The notes under the pieces are model-generated. The model ran no database searches. It was not told the DNA's origin and was given only the letters and a program-made list of their open reading frames with translations. DNA of 64,000 nucleotides from Pseudomonas eucalypticola (GTDB lineage Bacteria; Pseudomonadota; Gammaproteobacteria; Pseudomonadales; Pseudomonadaceae): positions 2,450,501-2,514,500 of the forward strand of contig NZ_CP056030.1 of NCBI RefSeq assembly GCF_013374995.1, read 5' to 3'. The number at the start of each line of letters is the position of its first letter. Within the stretch, counting starts at the first letter, position 1. Shown here piece by piece: positions 54,861-62,386 of this stretch. The translations under genes were made by a program, and so were the position numbers.

Positions 54861-56189
54861 TTAGAACCGGTTGGCCCGTTTGAGTACCCACCAGGGCGCC
54901 ATGCTCGATTCCTCGTGCCCGCGCCGCAGGGTTTCATTGAGAATGGCGACCACGCTCCAGCAACGCAGGGCGTACATCGCCAAGGGGTAGAACGGCAATA
55001 TCCAGATCAGCGCCAGGTCCTGGCGCGGCCGTTCGCTGACCATCAGCATCAGGCCCAGGTACAACAGGCCGCTCATGGCCAGGTAGAGGGCGTAGATCAG
55101 CAGCGAATAGAACACGAAGGCACTGAATGGCAGGATGAACACCGCCACCAGGCTGTAGCCCAGGATGATGAAGGGCAGCACCAGCTGGAAGAACAGCCCG
55201 CTGAGCATCAGCATGAGGAAGTTCGGCCAGCCCAGCAGCCGTGGCGTGAACGCATGGCGGTGCTTGCGCAGGTAGACGAAGAACAGGTCACCGTCCCAGC
55301 GCAGGCGCTGGTCGAGGAAGCTGCGCAGGGTCGACGGTGCGTCGGTGTGGCCGATGGCCCGTGGTTCGAAGGGTATGCGCAAGCGGTAGCGGCGGAAGTA
55401 GCTCTTGATGCGCAGGGTCAGGTCCAGGTCTTCGGCGGTATGGGTATCCCAGCCGCCGATCTGGCGCAGGAAGTCGCGGCGAAACGCGCCGAAGGCCCCG
55501 GAGACATTGTTCACCAGGTTCCACTCCGCCAGGCCGATCTTGCACATGTGGATCGACAGCAGATACTCCAGCGCCTGGATGCGCGCGATCCACGACTGGC
55601 GGGCGTTGCGCACCCGCAGGCTGCCCGCCACTGCCGGCACCTTGGGGTCGACGAAGTGGCGCACCATGCGCACCACCATGTCGTTGTCGAACGACGTATC
55701 GCCGTCGACGTTGATCAGGATCTCGCCACTGCTGAAGGCCAGGCCGGTGTTCAGCGACGACACCCGGCCACCCCGCTGCCACTTGGCGATGGGCCGCAGC
55801 ACGCGGTTGGCCGGCAGGCGTTGCTCGGCCTTGAAGCGGCGCACCACCTCGGTGGTCGTGGCGTTGGCGCTGGCGCCGTCGACGATAGGGATGATCTCGA
55901 TCATCCCCGGGTACGTCTGTTCGGCCAGGCTACGCAGGGTCAGCTCGACGTCCTTGCCCTCGCTGTAGCAGGTGATGATCACCGACACTCGCGGGTGCCA
56001 GTTGCGGTGCAACGGCACCGCACTGTGCTCGCGAATGAACCAGCGCAGGGTACCCAGCAGCACCAGCAGGTTGAGCGGCACTTCCAGAAGCAAAAAGTAC
56101 GGGAAGACCATCAGGAATAATTGCCAGTGACCGTTGGGCCCCTCGATCTGCGCCAGCCAGGCGTTGAGGTGGTCCAGTAACACGCCCAT
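54861..56189 (-). CDS. Processive family-2 glycan synthase
   Basis: A 442-residue inner-membrane GT2 of the cellulose/hyaluronan/PNAG synthase type. One N-terminal helix (~25-48) precedes the catalytic domain (~65-300) with Asp104 (PIVDGAS), the metal-binding VDGD (161-164), the acceptor-site AED (252-254) and QRLRW (294-298). Four or five C-terminal helices (~318-425) form the channel. There is no PilZ domain, so c-di-GMP control would need another protein, probably the gene just upstream. The start at 56189 shares one base with that gene's stop (TGATG). The sugar polymerised is unknown. Confidence 0.88.
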   Translation of the reverse strand: MGVLLDHLNAWLAQIEGPNGHWQLFLMVFPYFLLLEVPLNLLVLLGTLRWFIREHSAVPLHRNWHPRVSVIITCYSEGKDVELTLRSLAEQTYPGMIEIIPIVDGASANATTTEVVRRFKAEQRLPANRVLRPIAKWQRGGRVSSLNTGLAFSSGEILINVDGDTSFDNDMVVRMVRHFVDPKVPAVAGSLRVRNARQSWIARIQALEYLLSIHMCKIGLAEWNLVNNVSGAFGAFRRDFLRQIGGWDTHTAEDLDLTLRIKSYFRRYRLRIPFEPRAIGHTDAPSTLRSFLDQRLRWDGDLFFVYLRKHRHAFTPRLLGWPNFLMLMLSGLFFQLVLPFIILGYSLVAVFILPFSAFVFYSLLIYALYLAMSGLLYLGLMLMVSERPRQDLALIWILPFYPLAMYALRCWSVVAILNETLRRGHEESSMAPWWVLKRANRF

Positions 56190-57556
56190 CAGAGTGCCCC
56201 GGCCAGACGCGCCATCAGCAGTTCGGCATCTTCCTTCTCGATCAGGTCCCCCGGCGCCACGCAGCCGCTGGTGGTCAACTGGATGTCCTGCAGGTCCTGG
56301 CCCACGAACAGTTCGCTGATCTGGTTGAGGCGCTCGGTCACCGTCCGCAGGCCTGGCGCATCCGTGTACATCAGTAGCAGCCACAGGTGTTCTTCGCTGG
56401 TGCGGGTGCAACGGTCAGTCTCGCGGATCGCCACCTGAATACGCTCGATCAGGCTGTCGAGCAGCGCGTGGCCCCGTTGCGGGCCCAGGCGGCGCAGGGT
56501 GACCCCCAGGTTGCGGAAGCGCAGGCCCAGCAACGCGAAGGTCGGCGTGCCATGGCGGGCGATCAGCTCCAGTTGCCAGTCGAGCAAGGTCTTGAAGGTG
56601 CTGACCCCTACCATGGCCAGCCCGCCGAAATAGGCGTCGCTGCTGCGCTCCAGGCCCTGGCGCGCGGTCAACTGGCCGGTTTCGGACAACTGGTAATCGC
56701 GGATTTCGCGCACCTGCAATTGGTCGGGGGCGTGGTGCTGGCCGCAGTCCAGGCAGCGCGCCTCGACATCCGCGTCGACGAAGAAGGCCTGGCAGGCATT
56801 GCAGCGGTAGTTCTCCAGCGGCCGGTCGTAGTCAGTGCCGATGTGACGCAGGCGGGTCAGGCAATTGGGGCACACCAGCACACCGTCCTTGAGGTACTCG
56901 GCCTGGGCACCGATGTGGCCGCAGGTGAAGCAGTGCAGCGATGGCTGGCGCACGATGTCCAGGGCCGTGCATTCCACGCACACGTCCACGTAGTTCAGGT
57001 GGCCGCTGCCGCAACTGCGGCACAGGCGGATGCGGTCCACCAGCGCGGTGCTGTCGAGCAGATGCCGTTGCGCAAGGTTGTGTACAAGGGCATGGGCGTT
57101 GACCTGGTCATCGCCCAGCGCATCCACCAACGGGTAGCTGTAGTGCCCCGGTGACAGGGGCGCGCGCACGGCTTTAAGGGTGCCGGGCGCGCGCAACCAC
57201 AGGTAGGCCAGCACCTGGGCTTCAAGGCCTTCGGGGGCGCGACCCAGGTTGAACACCGCCAGGCGTTCCTGCCACTGCTGCCACGCGGCGTGCAGTTGGC
57301 CGGGCAACGGGCCATCGGTCAGGGCCTGGGTCAGGGGGTGATCGGTGGTGCAGTAGATCAGGGTCAGGCCGTAGGCCGGGTGGCGGCGCAGTTGCTCGGC
57401 CCAGCGGGCATTCTGCTCGCCGCCTGCGGTGAGTACCACGACGTCGCAAGGCGGCTGTGCAAACAGCGCCGCGGGGTCGGTGAAGCGGGGGCTGGCGGGG
57501 GGTAAAGCGTCATGGCCGGGGCCAAGTATGGCGAGGCGCAGGGTAGAAGCGGGCAT
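56189..57556 (-). CDS. Zinc-ribbon protein with degenerate GGDEF, predicted c-di-GMP receptor
   Basis: A 455-residue cytosolic protein. Residues ~1-165 are a response-like or regulatory region with no motif I can name. Residues 179-271 hold six CxxC pairs (179/182, 193/196, 209/212, 229/232, 252/255, 268/271), enough for three zinc ribbons. Residues ~300-455 follow the GGDEF fold, but the catalytic motif is SEEHL (387-391), so it cannot be an active cyclase. RETD (378-381) lies exactly five residues before it, the RxxD I-site position that binds c-di-GMP, as in PelD. It is the first gene of the four-gene operon and shares one base with the synthase start. Confidence 0.72.
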   Translation of the reverse strand: MPASTLRLAILGPGHDALPPASPRFTDPAALFAQPPCDVVVLTAGGEQNARWAEQLRRHPAYGLTLIYCTTDHPLTQALTDGPLPGQLHAAWQQWQERLAVFNLGRAPEGLEAQVLAYLWLRAPGTLKAVRAPLSPGHYSYPLVDALGDDQVNAHALVHNLAQRHLLDSTALVDRIRLCRSCGSGHLNYVDVCVECTALDIVRQPSLHCFTCGHIGAQAEYLKDGVLVCPNCLTRLRHIGTDYDRPLENYRCNACQAFFVDADVEARCLDCGQHHAPDQLQVREIRDYQLSETGQLTARQGLERSSDAYFGGLAMVGVSTFKTLLDWQLELIARHGTPTFALLGLRFRNLGVTLRRLGPQRGHALLDSLIERIQVAIRETDRCTRTSEEHLWLLLMYTDAPGLRTVTERLNQISELFVGQDLQDIQLTTSGCVAPGDLIEKEDAELLMARLAGAL

Positions 57557-57699
57557 CGGTCAGTCCAGTAAAAGTCTGGAGAGTCCGACCGACCAACGGT
57601 AACGAAAGTTCTACGAAATCAAATTTTTGTACAATTTCTGTAGCAGGCGGCCGCGAGGCCGCGTCAGCCTCTATCGGAGCGCGAGCCCCTTTGCAGCGA

Positions 57700-57718
57700 C
57701 CCTGGGGCAAGCCCAGGG
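57700..57718 (-). terminator. Hairpin downstream of poxB
   Basis: CCCTGGG (57700-57706) and CCCAGGG (57712-57718) flank a GCAAG loop, 18 bases past the poxB stop. It is a probable terminator stem without a marked T-run. The 57557-57735 stretch, which also contains the promoter side of the glycan operon, has no gene. Confidence 0.45.
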
Positions 57719-57735
57719 CCGCAGCTGCATGGCTT

Positions 57736-59454
57736 TTACCGCCACCAATTGCCCTTGGCCAGGTTGACCAGTTCCTTCGCGCGGCCATCGAGCACCGCCC
57801 GCATCATGAACAGGCCAAAACCCTTGACGTTGGCCGCCGTGATTTCCGGCGGCATGATCAACTCCTGTCGCTCGCTGACCACGTCCACCAGCACCGGGCC
57901 GTCGTGGGCGAAAGCTTCGGCCAGGGCGGCTTCCAGGTCCTGGGGCTTCTCGACCCGAATGCCCTTGACCCCCATGGCTTCGGCCATGGCAGCGAAGTTG
58001 GGGTTTTCCAGGTCGCAGCCTACGTCGACGAAGCCGCTGGCCTTCATTTCCATTTCCACGAAGCCCAAGGTGCCGTTGTTCAACACGATCACCTTGACCG
58101 GCAGCCTGGCCTGCTTGAGGGTCAGGAAATCGCCCATCATCATGCTGAAGCCGCCGTCGCCCGACAGCGACACCACTTGGCGGCCAGGGCAGGCGGCCTG
58201 GGCGCCAATGGCCTGGAGCATGGCGTTGGCCATGGAGCCGTGGTTGAAGGAGCCGATCAGGCGGCGCTGGCCGTTCATCTTCAGGTAGCGCGCGGCCCAG
58301 GCCGTAGGCGTGCCTACGTCGCAGGTGAAGATGGCGTCGGCGTCGGCCATCTCGCTGACCAGGCGGCTGACGTATTGGGGGTGGATAGTCGCGCTGTTCG
58401 GGCCGCTCTCGGCCAGGTTGTCCAGGTCTTTGCGGGTTTTGGCGTAGTCGGCCAACGCCGTGTCCAGGTGTGCCGTATCCGTGCGTTCCGCCAGCCGTGG
58501 CAGCAGTTGCTGCAGCGTATGGCGCACGTCGCCGATCACCCCCAGTTTCAGCGGGCAACGGTTGCCCAACGCCTCGGGGCGCAGGTCTATCTGGGCCACG
58601 CGGCCGTGCTCGGGGAAGAACTGTCGATAGGGAAAGTTGGTGCCCAGCATCAGCAAGGTGTCGCAGGCCTTCATGGCGTTGAAGCCCGAGGCGAAGCCGA
58701 TCAGCCCGGTCATGCCCACGTCGTAGGGGTTGTCGTATTCCAGGTGTTCCTTGCCGCGCAAGGCATGGACGATGGGGGCCTTGAGCCGGCGCGCCAACGC
58801 CACCACTTCCTCATGGGCGCCGGCGCAGCCCGCGCCGCACAGCAGGGTGATGCGCTTGCCGGCTTCGAGAAAGTGCGCCAGCTCGTCCAGTTGCAGCGCC
58901 TCTGGTACCACCACCGGCGGTTGCGGTGCCAGCCACTGGCTCACCGGTGCATCCAGCGATTCCAGCGCCACGTCACCGGGGATCACCACCACGGCCACGC
59001 CCCGGCGGCTGACCGCTACGCGCATGGCACGCTCCAGTACCTGGGGCAACTGTTGGGGGCGTGACACCAGTTCCACGTAGTGGCTGCAGTCCTTGAACAG
59101 GGACTCGGGGTGGGTGGCCTGGAAATAGTCGATGCCTATTTCGCTGCTGGGAATGTGTGCGGCGATCGCCAGCACGGGTACACCGCTGCGGTGGCAATCG
59201 AACAGGCCGTTGATCAAGTGCAGGTTGCCTGGCCCGCAACTGCCGGCACACACCGCCAGTTCGCCGGTCAGGTGCGCTTCGGCGCCGGCGGCGAACGCGC
59301 CGGACTCTTCGTTGCGCATGTGCACCCAGTCCAGGCCGCCGAGGCGGCGCATGGAATCGGTGAAGCCATTGAGCGAATCGCCAACCACGCCGTAGACGCG
59401 CTGGACGCCTGCCTGCTTGAGGGTGTTGACCATGAAATCGGCGGCTGTGGGCAT
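57736..59454 (-). CDS. poxB: Pyruvate dehydrogenase (ubiquinone) / pyruvate oxidase
   Basis: A 572-residue ThDP- and FAD-dependent enzyme. The N-terminal domain has [16 protein letters not shown] and the catalytic Glu in [14 protein letters not shown]; the ThDP-binding [15 protein letters not shown] with NN at [13 protein letters not shown] is in the C-terminal domain. PoxB decarboxylates pyruvate to acetate and CO2 and passes electrons to ubiquinone at the membrane. The C-terminus ([12 protein letters not shown]) fits the amphipathic lipid-activation tail. AAGGAG lies 8 bases before the ATG. It diverges from pxpA. Confidence 0.9.
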   Translation of the reverse strand: MPTAADFMVNTLKQAGVQRVYGVVGDSLNGFTDSMRRLGGLDWVHMRNEESGAFAAGAEAHLTGELAVCAGSCGPGNLHLINGLFDCHRSGVPVLAIAAHIPSSEIGIDYFQATHPESLFKDCSHYVELVSRPQQLPQVLERAMRVAVSRRGVAVVVIPGDVALESLDAPVSQWLAPQPPVVVPEALQLDELAHFLEAGKRITLLCGAGCAGAHEEVVALARRLKAPIVHALRGKEHLEYDNPYDVGMTGLIGFASGFNAMKACDTLLMLGTNFPYRQFFPEHGRVAQIDLRPEALGNRCPLKLGVIGDVRHTLQQLLPRLAERTDTAHLDTALADYAKTRKDLDNLAESGPNSATIHPQYVSRLVSEMADADAIFTCDVGTPTAWAARYLKMNGQRRLIGSFNHGSMANAMLQAIGAQAACPGRQVVSLSGDGGFSMMMGDFLTLKQARLPVKVIVLNNGTLGFVEMEMKASGFVDVGCDLENPNFAAMAEAMGVKGIRVEKPQDLEAALAEAFAHDGPVLVDVVSERQELIMPPEITAANVKGFGLFMMRAVLDGRAKELVNLAKGNWWR

Positions 59455-59668
59455 TGCGGGGCTCCTTGAAGGGGGGGATCAAGGGTGGGAGTGCAGGGAG
59501 GGGCAGGTGTTCCGTGGAGGATGATTAAGAAATCGACAGGTTGCCAATTGTGGGCTGCACGGCGCTGGCAGCCGTGTACCGAATGCGTTCTGTACCCAGG
59601 GTATTTCCCCCACCTACCCAAAACCCAGCATAATGCCAGGTACCCCCCAAAAAACCGGGAGCCCCCTG

Positions 59669-60418
59669 ATGAAACGCCCCCTGCTCAACTGCGACATCGG
59701 CGAAAGCTTCGGCGCCTGGACCCTGGGCCTGGACGATGAAGTGATGCCGCTGATCGACTGCGCCAACATCGCCTGCGGCTTCCACGCCGGTGACCCCGGC
59801 ACCATGCGCCGCACCGTGGCGCTGGCGGTCAGGCACCAGGTGCGCATCGGCGCCCACCCCGCCTACCCGGACCTGATGGGCTTTGGCCGCCGTAGCATGG
59901 CCTGCTCGGCGCAGGAAATCGAAGACCTGGTGCTGTACCAGGTAGGCGCCCTGGACGCCATGTGTCGTGCCGAAGGCAGCCGCGTGCAGTACGTCAAACC
60001 CCACGGCGCGCTGTACAACGACATGATGGCCGACCCGGTGCGCCTGCGTGCGGTGATGAATGCCGTGCGCGCCTACGATCCGCAGTTGCCGCTGATGCTC
60101 ATGGCCACCGCCGACAACCGCGCCAGCCAGGCGCTGGCCGACGAAGTGGGGCTGGCCCTGTGGTTCGAAGCCTTCGCCGACCGCGCGTACGAGCCCGATG
60201 GCCAACTGGTCAGCCGCCGCCTGCCCGGCGCGGTGCATCACGACCCACAGGCAGTGGTGGCCCAAGCGCTGGGGCTGGCCCGTGGCGAGCCGCTGGTGGC
60301 CCGCGACGGCAGCACCCTGCGTCTGCAGGTCGACACCCTGTGCGTGCATGGCGACAATCCCGGCTCGGTGGCCGCCGTCAAGCAGATTCGCGAGGCGCTG
60401 GACGGGCTGGTGGCATGA
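59669..60418 (+). CDS. pxpA: 5-oxoprolinase subunit A (LamB/YcsF family)
   Basis: A 249-residue protein: [57 protein letters not shown], and [10 protein letters not shown] are the family blocks. With PxpB and PxpC it cleaves 5-oxoproline to glutamate with ATP, clearing a spontaneous damage product. ATG at 59669 is the family start; the frame is open 12 codons further, without support. It overlaps pxpB by 4 bases. Confidence 0.93.
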   Translation: MKRPLLNCDIGESFGAWTLGLDDEVMPLIDCANIACGFHAGDPGTMRRTVALAVRHQVRIGAHPAYPDLMGFGRRSMACSAQEIEDLVLYQVGALDAMCRAEGSRVQYVKPHGALYNDMMADPVRLRAVMNAVRAYDPQLPLMLMATADNRASQALADEVGLALWFEAFADRAYEPDGQLVSRRLPGAVHHDPQAVVAQALGLARGEPLVARDGSTLRLQVDTLCVHGDNPGSVAAVKQIREALDGLVA

Positions 60419-61119
60419 CCCCAGCCATCGAAGTCGCGGCCATTGACTGCCTGACCGTGCGCCTGTTCGAGGTGATCGACGAAGCCAACGTACCGTGGTT
60501 GCTGGCCGCCGCGGACCGGCTGCGCGGCACTTTCGGTGCCGCCCTGGTGGAGTTGGTGCCGTCGTACACCACGCTGATGCTGCAGTACGACCTGATGCAA
60601 CTGGACGACGCGCAAGCCCGTGCCTTGTGCCGGCAAGCCCTGGTTGACCTGGCACCTGCGCAGGCGAGCAGCGGGCGCGAACTGGCGCTGCCGGTGTGGT
60701 ACCACCCAAGCGTAGGGCCTGACCTGCAAGCCCTGGCTCGCCAGCGCGGCTTCAGCGTCGACGAACTGATCGCCTTGCACAGCGGCCGCCCGTACTCGGT
60801 GTTCGCCTTGGGTTTCGCCCCGGGGTTTGCCTTCATGGGCCTGGTCGACCCGCGCCTGGCCAGCCCACGCCTGGCCACGCCACGGCAGAAAGTGGCCGCC
60901 GGCAGCGTCGGTATCGCCGAGCGTCAGACGGCCATTTACCCCGCCGTATCGCCGGGTGGCTGGAACCTGGTAGGGCGCAGCCCGGCGCGGTTGTTCGACC
61001 CGTCGCTGGAGGGCTTCAGCCTGTTGCGCCCCGGCGACCGGGTGCGCTATGTACCCGTCCAGCGCGAAGAATTCCTGCGCCTGGGTGGCGACGACACCCC
61101 CATGGAGGCCACGCCATGA
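60415..61119 (+). CDS. pxpB: 5-oxoprolinase subunit B (KipI family)
   Basis: A 234-residue cyclophilin-like protein. [28 protein letters not shown] and [19 protein letters not shown], followed by [27 protein letters not shown] and [11 protein letters not shown], match KipI/PxpB. It forms a complex with PxpC. It overlaps pxpA and pxpC by 4 bases each. In Bacillus the homologue KipI inhibits a sporulation kinase, not relevant here. Confidence 0.93.
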   Translation: MTPAIEVAAIDCLTVRLFEVIDEANVPWLLAAADRLRGTFGAALVELVPSYTTLMLQYDLMQLDDAQARALCRQALVDLAPAQASSGRELALPVWYHPSVGPDLQALARQRGFSVDELIALHSGRPYSVFALGFAPGFAFMGLVDPRLASPRLATPRQKVAAGSVGIAERQTAIYPAVSPGGWNLVGRSPARLFDPSLEGFSLLRPGDRVRYVPVQREEFLRLGGDDTPMEATP

Positions 61120-62036
61120 GCACATTGATGGTGGAGCAGGGCGGGGCCCTGGCCACGTTGCAGGACAGCGGTCGCTTCGGCGTTCGTCATTTGGGCCTGA
61201 CCCAGGGGGGCGCCCTCGATTGGCTGGCCCAGTCGTGGGCCAACTGGATGCTCGGTAACCCGCTGGGGGCTGCGGTGGTGGAAGTTACCCTGGGCGGTTT
61301 GCAATTGCACTGCCAGGGCGAAGGCTGGCTGGCCCTGGCCGGTGCCGACCTGGGGGCCACCCTGGATGGCCAGCCGGTGGACGTCTGGCGCCCTTTCAAG
61401 GTGCAGGCCGGCCAGCGCTTGTGCTTCGCCAGCCCCCGTTGCGGTGCCCGTGCTTACCTGGCTGCGCCCGGCGGCCTGTGTGCGCCATTGCTGGCGGGCA
61501 GTTGCGCCACGGTGGCCCGCGAAGGCCTGGGTGGGCTCGACGGCCAGGGCCAAGCGCTGGCCCCAGGCGATTGCTTGCGGTGGCAGGCCGAAGCCACGGT
61601 GATCCGCGCCGTGCCCATGGCGCTGATCCCGGACCTGCGTGCGCCGGCCGAACTTGAACTGATCCTGGGTGCCCAGGCAGGCGGCTTCAGTGGCCAGAGC
61701 CTGTTCAACGCGTTCGACCAGCCCTGGACCGTCGACACCCGCAGCGACCGCATGGGCCTGCGCCTGACCGGCACGCCGCTGCACTACGGGGGGCCGGGGC
61801 TGGTGTCCGAGGGCATCCCCCTGGGCGCGGTGCAAGTGCCGCCCGATGGTCAGCCCATCGTGTTGCTCAATGACCGCCAGACCATTGGTGGGTACCCCCG
61901 GCTGGGCGCCTTGAGCCCGCTGGCGGTCGCGCGGTTGGCGCAGTGCCTGCCGGGCGATGACGTGCGGTTTCGGCCTGAGGTGGCGTATGCGGCGCAGCGT
62001 CGGCACAGGGGGGCGATGGTGGGGTTGCTGGGGTAG
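61116..62036 (+). CDS. pxpC: 5-oxoprolinase subunit C (KipA family)
   Basis: A 306-residue protein of the biotin-dependent carboxyltransferase-like family. LATLQDSGRFGVRHLGLTQGGALDWLAQSWANWMLGNPLGAAVVE at the start, then YLAAPGG, DRMGLRLTG and VPPDGQPIVLLNDRQTIGGYPRLG, are diagnostic. It completes pxpABC. No fourth gene follows; 350 non-coding bases with an inverted-repeat element separate it from pvdL. Confidence 0.92.
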   Translation: MSTLMVEQGGALATLQDSGRFGVRHLGLTQGGALDWLAQSWANWMLGNPLGAAVVEVTLGGLQLHCQGEGWLALAGADLGATLDGQPVDVWRPFKVQAGQRLCFASPRCGARAYLAAPGGLCAPLLAGSCATVAREGLGGLDGQGQALAPGDCLRWQAEATVIRAVPMALIPDLRAPAELELILGAQAGGFSGQSLFNAFDQPWTVDTRSDRMGLRLTGTPLHYGGPGLVSEGIPLGAVQVPPDGQPIVLLNDRQTIGGYPRLGALSPLAVARLAQCLPGDDVRFRPEVAYAAQRRHRGAMVGLLG

Positions 62037-62148
62037 CAGGGCAGGACAGGGATTGGGGCAGGGCACCCAGGTGCAAGGCTTGATGCTGTTGGCGGCCTCA
62101 AGATCGTGCGCCGCCCGCGCGGCGCTTCCCGAGCTGGCGCCCGGTCCC

Positions 62149-62277
62149 ACATCTGTTTCGGGCCAGTTATGCCAGTGACATCACCGGTTTCGCCTTGTTT
62201 TTTCGCTGCAGATTTGTGTGGGTGCTATCAAGGCGGCAAAGGTGATCCTTCAGGCATAACTAGCCCGAAACAGATGT
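62149..62277. mobile_element. 129-bp element with 37-bp terminal inverted repeats (MITE-like)
   Basis: The left arm 62149-62185 and the right arm 62241-62277 are inverted copies identical at 31 of 37 positions; the outer 15 bases (GCCCGAAACAGATGT at the right end) are perfect. The 55-base interior encodes nothing. No clear target-site duplication is seen. The form is that of a MITE or of the joined ends of a deleted IS, placed between pxpC and the pvdL promoter. A strong cruciform or mRNA hairpin could form. The remaining part of 62037-62386 holds only the promoter below. Confidence 0.6.
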
Positions 62278-62286
62278 AACCCCTCC

Positions 62287-62310
62287 TAATTTCCCTTCGC
62301 GCTCACCCGT
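62287..62310 (+). promoter_or_regulatory. Candidate PvdS (iron-starvation) promoter of pvdL
   Basis: TAATT (62287-62291), 16 bases, CGT (62308-62310) fits the PvdS-dependent IS box TAAAT-N16/17-CGT with one mismatch; the run CTAATTTCCC also resembles the extended -35. Transcription would start near 62317, giving a leader of about 45-70 bases to the ATGs at 62363 or 62387. Confidence 0.55.
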
Positions 62311-62386
62311 CTTCGTTCCTATGAAAACGACCACTCCTCCCACGAGCGGCCGTTCCCCAAGCATGGATCTGAGGACCGATACAGCG

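Noticed and set aside
52797..56120. 1107-codon plus-strand open frame opposite the glycan operon
   Set aside because: It mirrors the GC-rich codons of the minus-strand genes, spans two of them, and gives a low-complexity Gln/Ala/Gly/His-rich product with no domain; the minus-strand genes have clear motifs.
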